A DNA stretch of 5,461 nt from assembly GCA_014378185.1 (NCBI GenBank), contig JACMOE010000741.1, forward strand, positions 1-5,461. Reading direction: 5' to 3'. This DNA is from Gemmatimonadaceae bacterium (GTDB taxonomy: Bacteria > Gemmatimonadota > Gemmatimonadetes > Gemmatimonadales > Gemmatimonadaceae). A program made the translations under genes and the position numbers. Below are positions 1 through 5,461 of this stretch, in pieces (position 1 is the first letter of the stretch; every line of letters starts with the position of its first letter). The notes under the pieces were generated by a model. That model ran no database searches. It was not told the DNA's origin and saw only the letters and a program-made list of their open reading frames with translations.

Positions 1-202
1 AATCGTCTGCCTGGAGCACCACGCGCGTGAGTGAATCCTTCTGGGCGCCGAGCTGGACGGAGAGCTGGGAAGCCTGGTCGGCACGCACTGCGGAGAGCGC
101 GACCGCGGCACTATCGGCGCGCTGGTGCTCGGCACCAGGTACGCAGCCCAGGAAAACGAGCGCGGATGCGGCGGCGATCGACGTACGGCATGAGATGATC
201 AT
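1..202 (-). CDS. Putative lipoprotein, N-terminal part only (3' end outside window)
   Basis: I do not recognise the family. Reading leftward from the ATG at 202-200, the frame is open for 67 codons to the window edge with no stop. The first residues form a short signal peptide (MIISCRTS, then an Ala-rich hydrophobic stretch) ending in VFLGC, an approximate lipobox with Cys20 as the likely lipidated residue; Phe at -3 is not ideal. The remainder (about residues 24-67) is polar, rich in Ala, Gln, Asp, Ser and Leu with no Pro or Gly-rich breaks, and looks like the start of a helical or coiled-coil region. Such an arrangement occurs in periplasmic lipoproteins, including YbgF/CpoB-like ones, but the visible part is too short to choose. 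A GAAGG Shine-Dalgarno-like sequence lies about 8 bases before the ATG and supports this start. The gene follows the Asp-box gene in the same direction, but the strong hairpin between them argues for separate transcription. Confidence 0.6.
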   Translation of the reverse strand, partial: MIISCRTSIAAASALVFLGCVPGAEHQRADSAAVALSAVRADQASQLSVQLGAQKDSLTRVVLQADD

Positions 203-352
203 GGGCGTGGCCTTCACTGGGGAAGCGATTCCATGCAGGACGGGGTGGGCGGTCGCACGCGACGGCGCACCCGGACTGCGGCATGAGCGCAACATGACGC
301 GACGCCAGGTCGCGCGCGTGCGCAGAAGTCACAAAATCCGGGTGATCCATGA

Positions 353-395
353 CACGACGATGGGGCGATTCGACATGAATCGCCCCATCGTCGTG
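353..395 (-). terminator. Long perfect hairpin, probable terminator of the Asp-box gene
   Basis: Bases 353-370 and 378-395 form a perfect 18-bp inverted repeat around a 7-base loop (371-377). The stem contains a GGGGCG/CGCCCC core. On the minus strand it begins 22 bases after the stop codon at 418, where a terminator for that gene would be expected. The U-tract is missing: only a TTTT occurs about 14 bases further on, so it is not a textbook intrinsic terminator. It could stop polymerase by stem strength alone, protect the 3' end of the mRNA, or be a copy of a dispersed palindromic repeat. Confidence 0.6.
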
Positions 396-417
396 CGTGT
401 CGTGCCCGCGTGAAAGC

Positions 418-1935
418 CTACGGCGTGACGCTGCCGAACCAGATCTCGAGATTCGTCGGGAGCGAGCCGTACGTCTTGCCCGGTCCTGTCCACGCCATGC
501 CGACGCTGGAGGGCAGGGAGACGATGCCGTCGTAGTCCCCGATGAAGGGACGGACCGTCGATCCACTGGGAACGCCATACTGTGACGGATCCCACGATGT
601 CTTCGTGACGCGCCGTGTTGACCAGGTCGCGCCGCCATCTGCGGAACCGAAGTACGTGATGTCGAACAGCGTGTTGCCCGACCAGCTGCGGTCGTTGGCC
701 ATGAGGTCGATACGTCCTGAGCCGGGCTCGATGCTCATTTCCACGTTGATACGATCCGCTGGCGCAGGCGACACGACTTGCGGCGTCGTCCATGATCCGA
801 GCTGGCTGACGTCCGCGGAGGTGAGGAACACCTGGCCAAAGCCGCCCGTGATATCAGTGTACGCGACGTACAGCCGCTTGCGCGTGGGGTCGAAGGCCGG
901 CACCGGATATGATCCGGGGCCGCGGAACTGTCCGCCTGCAATGTTGAAGCAGGAGGGAGGGAAAAGGCAGACCGGATTCTGGAACGTGCCGAAGCGAACC
1001 GGCGAGCTCCATGTGGCACCGCGGTCATTCGAGACGCTCACGAACATCGCCGTGCCCTTTCCTCCCTGCACGGAATTATCGAAGGTGAGATACGCCGTGC
1101 CCGAGCGCGGATCCGTGACGATGCGCTGATCCTGGTCGTTGCGAATGGAGCCGCTGGTGACCGCGACCGGGGCGGAAAACGAGAGGCCGCCATTGGTGGA
1201 CGTGGCTACGTAGACTGGGGAGTGGCTGCTGGAGCCCGTGAACTGGGCCCACGTCACGTAGATGGTTCCGTCGGCGGCGACGTGAATGGTTTCGTGGTCC
1301 GGAAACTGGCCGGTGGACCCACGCGCCTTGCCGTTGCCGTTGAAGTTCGTGACGAGCGCGAGCGGAGCGCCGGTGCCGCCTGCCGTCCATGTGCGGCCAC
1401 CGTCAGTGGAGCGGCTGAGCAGAAGGGCGACGCCGTGCGGTGAGGCGGCCTGATAGCCGAAGCAAGCGAAGTACGCCGTGCCGTCGGGCGCAAAGGCAAC
1501 GGCCGGATCTCCACCGTAGTCGTACGGACCTGTTCCGGCGACCGCTGGATCATTCGTGTACTTGCTGATGCCTGGAATGAAGCCGTTCGGCAGCGTCTTC
1601 GTCCACGTCCTGCCACCATCGAAGCTGGCGTTCACGGCGCAGCCGTCGTTCCAGTTCCAGTCGTTGGCGCCGGTGATGAGATTCTGCGGATTGGCAGGGT
1701 TCACCGCGAGCGGCGTTTCATTCTGCGACGTGGTGTCGTTGCTGACATTCACGACGAAGGATGAGCCGCCACCGCTGACCGAACGTGTGGCGCTCGTCGG
1801 CGATGCGGGTGATATGTCGGTGACCAACTCGTTCGAGCAGGCCGCGGACATGGCCAGGAGCCCGGTCACGGCAAGGCGGACGAGCGACCGCGCCTCCGTG
1901 GCGGGGAGCGCGGATGTGGGGCGCGACGTGTGCAT
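418..1935 (-). CDS. Secreted Asp-box (BNR) repeat protein, sialidase-like beta-propeller, probable lipoprotein
   Basis: This 505-residue protein is exported. A basic N-region and hydrophobic stretch (about residues 17-32) end at SAAC, giving a plausible but imperfect lipobox with Cys33. A Ser/Thr-rich linker follows to about residue 60. The body has five Asp-box motifs of the form SxDGGxxW: residues 104-111, 176-183, 246-253 (STNGGLSF, degenerate), 302-309 (SNDRGATW) and 431-438. Regular spacing of these turns is typical of sialidase-type beta-propellers. A GDYDG motif near residue 467 resembles a conserved patch in bacterial BNR proteins of this length. Four cysteines in the mature part (99, 158, 323, 329) could form disulfides. 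I cannot identify an FRIP motif or the arginine triad of true sialidases, so enzymatic activity is not supported; glycan binding or another hydrolase activity is possible. An AGAGG sequence 6 bases before the ATG at 1935 supports the start. The stop is TAG. Confidence 0.85.
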   Translation of the reverse strand: MHTSRPTSALPATEARSLVRLAVTGLLAMSAACSNELVTDISPASPTSATRSVSGGGSSFVVNVSNDTTSQNETPLAVNPANPQNLITGANDWNWNDGCAVNASFDGGRTWTKTLPNGFIPGISKYTNDPAVAGTGPYDYGGDPAVAFAPDGTAYFACFGYQAASPHGVALLLSRSTDGGRTWTAGGTGAPLALVTNFNGNGKARGSTGQFPDHETIHVAADGTIYVTWAQFTGSSSHSPVYVATSTNGGLSFSAPVAVTSGSIRNDQDQRIVTDPRSGTAYLTFDNSVQGGKGTAMFVSVSNDRGATWSSPVRFGTFQNPVCLFPPSCFNIAGGQFRGPGSYPVPAFDPTRKRLYVAYTDITGGFGQVFLTSADVSQLGSWTTPQVVSPAPADRINVEMSIEPGSGRIDLMANDRSWSGNTLFDITYFGSADGGATWSTRRVTKTSWDPSQYGVPSGSTVRPFIGDYDGIVSLPSSVGMAWTGPGKTYGSLPTNLEIWFGSVTP

Positions 1936-2045
1936 CAGGAGCCTCTCTTCGTTTTGCCATCGTTACGCAGCGGGTGCGCGATGGACGGAGTGCGGATCCA
2001 TGCCGGCGTCGGAGGGGATCGGCGAGAGGAGACAGTGGTTCGCGC

Positions 2046-2077
2046 CTGCCCGGTTCGCAAGGAGCGGGGCCGGGCAG
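2046..2077 (-). terminator. Weak hairpin after msrA, possible terminator
   Basis: Bases 2046-2053 (CTGCCCGG) pair with 2070-2077 (CCGGGCAG), an 8-bp GC-rich stem with a 16-base loop. It starts about 20 bases after the msrA stop on the minus strand. No T-run follows. The surrounding 162-base gap (1936-2097) shows no gene of its own and no clear promoter. The hairpin could end the msrA transcript, but in DNA this GC-rich a stem of this size may be chance. Confidence 0.3.
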
Positions 2078-2097
2078 ACCACGGTTGGCGTTCGTTA

Positions 2098-2631
2098 TCA
2101 GCGCATGAAGTGGCAGGTGTATCCGCCCGGATTCTTCCTGAGATAATCCTGATGGTACTTTTCCGCGCTGTACCACGTGCCCGCGGGCTCGATGGACGTG
2201 GTGATGGGCCGTTTCCATGTGCCCGACGCGTCAACGCGTGCCTTCACGCGCTCCGCGGTCGCCTGCTGCTCCGGGCTCTGCGGGAAGATGGCGGAGCGAT
2301 ACTGCGTCCCCGTGTCGTTGCCCTGGCGATTGAGTGTCGTTGGATCGTGCAGCTTGAAGAACCACTGCTCGAGCAGGGTTTCGTAGCTCAGCACGGAAGG
2401 ATCGAAGGTGATGCGCACCGATTCCGCATGCCCTGACTTGCTTTCGTGGGTGTCGTGGTAGGTCGGGTTTTCAAGCCACCCGCCCGTGTACCCCACGTCG
2501 GTATCGATGACGCCGGGTACGGCGCGCAGGATGTCCTCGATCCCCCAGAAGCAGCCGCCCGCGATCACGGCGACCTCGCTTGCGGCGACGCTGGAAGAGT
2601 TGGTGCCGGTGAGTGGATTGCTGGCGCTCAT
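2098..2631 (-). CDS. msrA: Peptide methionine (S)-S-oxide reductase MsrA
   Basis: MsrA reduces the S-epimer of methionine sulfoxide in proteins and in free methionine, with electrons usually supplied by thioredoxin. The 177-residue sequence carries the family signature GCFWG with catalytic Cys27. Other conserved pieces are VGYTGG (46-51), NPTY (55-58), GHAE (67-70, the catalytic Glu), HDPTTLNRQGND (95-106), GTQYRS (108-113) and EKYHQDYL (157-164). The C-terminal GYTCHF holds Cys173, the likely resolving residue. Cys27 and Cys173 are the only cysteines, so this is a two-cysteine enzyme. The first 18 residues are Ser/Thr/Ala-rich and not part of the domain. There is no signal peptide, so it should be cytoplasmic. 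The ATG at 2631 is chosen because it gives a normal length, but the Shine-Dalgarno sequence is poor (GAAG about 10 bases away). It lies 133 bases downstream of the Usp gene and may have its own promoter. No MsrB is fused to it or encoded nearby in the window. Confidence 0.96.
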   Translation of the reverse strand: MSASNPLTGTNSSSVAASEVAVIAGGCFWGIEDILRAVPGVIDTDVGYTGGWLENPTYHDTHESKSGHAESVRITFDPSVLSYETLLEQWFFKLHDPTTLNRQGNDTGTQYRSAIFPQSPEQQATAERVKARVDASGTWKRPITTSIEPAGTWYSAEKYHQDYLRKNPGGYTCHFMR

Positions 2632-2695
2632 GGAATGGTGTCTTCGCGTGAAACGGAAATACCGGCGGAGTCGGGCGGCCGCCGGCCATCATGAC

Positions 2696-2701
2696 AGTAT
2701 A
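2696..2701 (-). promoter_or_regulatory. Possible -10 element of an msrA promoter
   Basis: On the minus strand the gap between the Usp gene and msrA contains TATACT within GATTTATACTG, the only AT-rich patch in an otherwise GC-rich 133-base spacer. It is a close match to the sigma-70 -10 consensus TATAAT and would give a leader of roughly 55-60 bases before the msrA ATG. No recognisable TTGACA-like -35 box lies 16-18 bases upstream, so the promoter would be weak, activator-dependent or of another sigma class. The call rests on one hexamer. Confidence 0.35.
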
Positions 2702-2764
2702 AATCCTGTTTCCCGTGCGCGGTTCCTGAGGCGAGCGCGACCTTCGCGGTGAGCATCGGGCAGT

Positions 2765-4066
2765 CTACGGCAGTTCCGCTGGCGACAGGGTGAGCGTGCC
2801 GCGACCCCCGTCGTACCCGAAGACGAGCCGAGTATCCTGTCCGGCGATGTTGGAGAACAGCGCGATGTCGGTGATGCTGCCGAAGGTGAGCGCAAGCCGG
2901 TTGGTCGGGATTGCCTTGTCCGAGAGCAGGAGCGCCAAGCGAGCGCGCTGATCGAAGATGAGGGAACGAAGCAGGTAATCCTGCACCACGCAGCGTCCAC
3001 CGTGGCCAGCATCCACGTCGACGCCGAACCGGATGCGCCGCCCGCTGTTGCGCTCGGTGAACTGCTTGAGCTGCGAGCTCCAGCCGTCCTCCAGCCAGCA
3101 CGATACGCCGGTGAGGGGCGCCGTGGAATCGGCGAGTGCGTCGTCGCGCAGCTCGGGCGCCACGAGGACGGCGCAGGGCGCATTCCGCAGCAACCCCGCG
3201 GACACACTGCCCACGAACAGTCGCTCGGCGAGGGAGTGACGCTGGAGTCGACCGCACGCGATGAGGTCGGCTCCCGCCGCCTGGCCGTATTCGATGATGG
3301 CGTCCACCGGGTCGCCCCACAGCAGGCGGGAGGTGACGTCGATGCCGGGCACCATCGGCAGGAGGCTGATGAAGCGGGCGAACAGGTCGTCACACGGGGC
3401 ATCGCCAGGAAAGCCGGCCTTGTTGCGTGCAGGCTTGGGCGATGCAGGCCGTACGTGCAACAGGGTGAGCTGTGCGCCGGATGTGAGCATCGGGATGATG
3501 GCACAGGCGGCGCGCAGAGACGACCGGCTGAAATCCACGGCGACGATTGCGTGGTGAAGGGGCACGCGGGCTGCGCCGCGTGGAACGACGAGTACCGGGC
3601 GATCCGCGGCGCGGACGATCTGCATCGCGCGCTCGCCGTAGATGAAGCGGCCGAGGGCGTCATGGCGGCCGGTGCCGATGACGATGAGGCGGGCGTTGCG
3701 TTGTCGCGCGAGGTCCACGACCGCGTGGGCGCCGGGCCCGTTCTCGACAGTCACCTGGCATGTCACGCCATCCGGCTCGCCAGCGCCCAACTCCGTCGTC
3801 AGCCGGTTGACAATGGCGTCTTGCTCCTCCTTGTAGAAGCGGTCCGGAAGCGGCGCGGCGCCGGAGGCGATGGCCAGCGCGTCATGATCTTCCACGATGG
3901 TGATCACGTGCAGCTCCCGGTCCTCGCGGTGCGCCAGCCAGCGCGCCACCGCGAGGGGTTCCTGCGTCATGTCGAACGGTTTTGCCGCGAGGACAATCGG
4001 CCCTTCGGTGTGGGGCGATTCACTGTTTGTGGAGAGCCGAGCCGAAAGTGCCGATGCCATCGTCAT
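2765..4066 (-). CDS. Tandem universal stress protein (UspA-UspA) with C-terminal DUF5335-like domain
   Basis: This 433-residue cytoplasmic protein has three parts. Domain 1 (about residues 23-162) and domain 2 (172-303) each show the UspA pattern: a first beta-strand, an LHV strand (HVITIV near 53-58; LTLLHV at 200-205), and a closing RPVLVVP or CAVLVAP strand. The usual GxxGx9G(S/T) nucleotide motif is altered in both. Domain 1 reads GTGRHDALGRFIYGE (131-145), with Arg in place of the second Gly and Glu in place of Ser/Thr, and lacks the first-strand Asp. Domain 2 keeps Asp178 and Gly286-Ser287 but has lost the glycine pair. The tail (about 324-428) starts with W and FTERNSGRR, continues with a QDYLLRSLIFD segment and ends with VFGYDGGRGTLTL, a layout I associate with DUF5335; this assignment is from memory. 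Usp proteins act in stress survival, often by binding ATP or AMP. AGAGGA 7 bases before the ATG at 4066 fixes the start over Met3. The porin gene ends 27 bases upstream, so cotranscription is likely. The stop is TAG. Confidence 0.88.
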   Translation of the reverse strand: MTMASALSARLSTNSESPHTEGPIVLAAKPFDMTQEPLAVARWLAHREDRELHVITIVEDHDALAIASGAAPLPDRFYKEEQDAIVNRLTTELGAGEPDGVTCQVTVENGPGAHAVVDLARQRNARLIVIGTGRHDALGRFIYGERAMQIVRAADRPVLVVPRGAARVPLHHAIVAVDFSRSSLRAACAIIPMLTSGAQLTLLHVRPASPKPARNKAGFPGDAPCDDLFARFISLLPMVPGIDVTSRLLWGDPVDAIIEYGQAAGADLIACGRLQRHSLAERLFVGSVSAGLLRNAPCAVLVAPELRDDALADSTAPLTGVSCWLEDGWSSQLKQFTERNSGRRIRFGVDVDAGHGGRCVVQDYLLRSLIFDQRARLALLLSDKAIPTNRLALTFGSITDIALFSNIAGQDTRLVFGYDGGRGTLTLSPAELP

Positions 4067-4093
4067 GGAACTGTCCTCTCGTGGAAGCGAAGG

Positions 4094-5461
4094 TCAGAAG
4101 GCGACAGCGCCTTCGACCATGAAGCCCTGGAACTTGCCACCGTTGCGGATGTCGGTCGTGGGGAAGTTGTTGTAGCGCTGGTTCACGAACTCGATCTTGC
4201 TGAGGACGTTCGGCGTGACGTACCAGCCACCACCGATCTGCGAGCGCTGCACGTTGATGTCATTCGGCATGTTGGCCAGCTGGCCATTCACCGTGTTGTA
4301 GCGGCCACCCACGTAGAGCTTCTTGTCCCAGAAGCGGTACAGGCCTTCGCCAACGAGCTGGCGCAGGGTGCGCCGATTCAGCTCCGCACCGGCGGCGCCG
4401 GTGATCGTCTCGATGTTGCCGTAGAACTCGGCGTTGCCATAGATGACCGAAGGATTCACGACGAACGCGGTGACCATGTTCCGCATGCCCGACTGGATCG
4501 CGCCGGACCAGGCATTCGCGGTCTCGGTGGAGGTGGTGTTCTCGAGCACGTCGTAGTAGCGGGAACCCGCGCGGTCGCCGCTGGTGAGGGTGTTGTTGAC
4601 CGAGCGGTCCGTCTTGTACATCGAACCGGAGAGGCGGCCGCGCAGGTCACTGGTGAGCTGCTTGTCCACGCCGAGCTTGAAGAGGTACGTTGGGCCGCGC
4701 ATGCCGGGCGCTGTCACCTGGCCGTGCACTTCGCCGCCGGTGATGCCGACCATCGCCATGTAGCCATTGTTGCGCAGGTAGCCCTCGGCGCCGATCTCGG
4801 TGGTGAAGGCGTCGATGATGAAGTTGCCGACGAACGGATTGTAGATGGTCTGCCCGTTGTCGCTGCGACGGAAGTGCGTGTCGCCGTAATTCACCTCGAA
4901 ATGCCCCACCTTGAGGGTGGCATACTGCATGATCTTGTCGAGCAGCGCGTTTTCGATGGGCGAACCATCGATCTGGAAGTACCCGTCCTTCACCCAGAAC
5001 TCCTGGTGATGGCGTGCCGACGCGTACGTCTCGACGGCTACGCGGATGCCTTTTGCGACCTGCACGTTCAGGAACAGGTTGGCGTCAGCGTTGTTGAAGC
5101 CGGTGCCGATCTGGATGAGCGAGTTCGCGTCCACGGCCCCAACCATCTTCGGTGAGGCGGTGTTGGAGTGCGTGAGGTTCTGGAACTGCTGCGTGAAGGC
5201 GCCGCCCCAGGAGAGCTTGAAGCCGGTAAAGGGCACCGTCTCCTCCTTTGGCGACTCGTAGACGTTCAGGCCGCGCTGGTCTGGCGCACGGATGTGCTGG
5301 ATCTCGATGGGCGGCGCCTCGTAGCGCGGGAGGTGCGGGGCCCTCGGCACGGCAACCGTGCTGTCCGCCTTCTTCGAGGCGGGAACGCTGTGGGAGGCGA
5401 GGCTGGTATCAGCACGTGCCGCGGATGCCACGCGGGCGGCCGGCTGTTGCGCGACGACCGG
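4094..5461 (-). CDS. Porin-like outer-membrane beta-barrel protein, 5' end outside window
   Basis: The frame is open from the right edge (first codon at 5461) to a TGA at 4094-4096, giving 455 residues without the true N-terminus. The first visible residues, PVVAQQPAARVA, look like the end of a signal peptide with possible cleavage after VVA; an internal GTG at 5431 is therefore unlikely to be the real start. About 70 Pro/Ala/charged residues follow, and then a barrel-like region from about residue 78 onward. It has many short alternating polar/aromatic strands separated by Asn/Gly-rich turns. The protein ends in VEGAVAF, with the terminal Phe expected of a BAM-recognised last strand. A distinctive segment is GHFEVNYGDTHFRRSDNG (about 186-203) followed by YNPFVGNF. 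The fold, export and C-terminus support a porin; I cannot name the substrate or place it securely in a family such as the phosphate-selective porins. Its promoter is outside the window. The Usp gene follows after 27 bases. Confidence 0.82.
   Translation of the reverse strand, partial: PVVAQQPAARVASAARADTSLASHSVPASKKADSTVAVPRAPHLPRYEAPPIEIQHIRAPDQRGLNVYESPKEETVPFTGFKLSWGGAFTQQFQNLTHSNTASPKMVGAVDANSLIQIGTGFNNADANLFLNVQVAKGIRVAVETYASARHHQEFWVKDGYFQIDGSPIENALLDKIMQYATLKVGHFEVNYGDTHFRRSDNGQTIYNPFVGNFIIDAFTTEIGAEGYLRNNGYMAMVGITGGEVHGQVTAPGMRGPTYLFKLGVDKQLTSDLRGRLSGSMYKTDRSVNNTLTSGDRAGSRYYDVLENTTSTETANAWSGAIQSGMRNMVTAFVVNPSVIYGNAEFYGNIETITGAAGAELNRRTLRQLVGEGLYRFWDKKLYVGGRYNTVNGQLANMPNDINVQRSQIGGGWYVTPNVLSKIEFVNQRYNNFPTTDIRNGGKFQGFMVEGAVAF

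Noticed and set aside
111..638. Minus-strand open frame spanning the hairpin and the end of the Asp-box gene.
   Set aside because: It is out of frame with the Asp-box and lipoprotein genes, and its Arg/His-rich composition is typical of a high-GC shadow frame.
542..1129. Plus-strand open frame of 195 codons opposite the Asp-box gene.
   Set aside because: It is wholly antisense to a well-supported gene and shows no family motif.
1556..2146. Plus-strand open frame of 196 codons across the gap between the Asp-box gene and msrA.
   Set aside because: It overlaps both genes antisense, with no domain and no convincing ribosome binding site.
2674..2683. Palindrome GGCGGCCGCC in the spacer before msrA, considered as an operator.
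   Set aside because: Low-complexity GC palindromes are common at this base composition, and nothing else supports a binding site.
4011..4020. A 10-base match (TGGGGCGATT) to one arm of the 353-395 hairpin.
   Set aside because: It lies inside the Usp coding region without a partner arm. A single short match is not a repeat family.
4387..4403. Inverted repeat CACCGGC-GGC-GCCGGTG with 7-bp arms.
   Set aside because: It lies inside the porin gene and encodes part of TGAAGAE. Short GC-rich palindromes are expected by chance here.
3002..5155. A 717-codon plus-strand open frame opposite the Usp and porin genes.
   Set aside because: It lies codon-for-codon antisense to both genes, which share the same frame. 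It stays open because TTA, CTA and TCA codons are rare in GC-rich genes. The protein has no recognisable domain and an odd His/Val/Glu/Arg composition, whereas the minus-strand products are clear.

Overview
This is a GC-rich bacterial window in which every gene I can support lies on the minus strand, so transcription runs from the right edge to the left edge. The mix of genes suggests an environmental Gram-negative bacterium. There is an outer-membrane beta-barrel ending in Phe, two lipoproteins, a secreted Asp-box (BNR) protein, and a tandem universal-stress protein with a DUF5335-like tail. Gemmatimonadota or a similar soil phylum is my best guess, but this is an inference from protein style and not from any marker gene.

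In the direction of transcription: (1) 5461-4094, a porin-like outer-membrane protein whose start lies beyond the right edge. (2) After 27 bases, 4066-2765, a 433-residue protein with two UspA domains followed by a C-terminal DUF5335-like domain. The short gap and good ribosome binding site make these two a likely operon. (3) After 133 bases holding a possible -10 element, 2631-2098, a two-cysteine peptide methionine sulfoxide reductase MsrA. (4) After 162 bases with a weak hairpin, 1935-418, a 505-residue secreted protein, probably a lipoprotein, with five Asp-box motifs. (5) A 215-base gap with a very strong 18-bp hairpin at 353-395. (6) 202-1, the first 67 codons of a second putative lipoprotein that continues past the left edge.

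The porin, stress protein and MsrA fit a general envelope and oxidative-stress neighbourhood: solute entry, stress sensing or protection, and repair of oxidised methionine. The Asp-box protein and the truncated lipoprotein look like independent envelope or secreted products. I see no mobile element, CRISPR array, tRNA, rRNA or clear defence system. The most unusual items are the Usp-Usp-DUF5335 fusion with eroded nucleotide-binding motifs and the long perfect hairpin. No wholly new system is evident.
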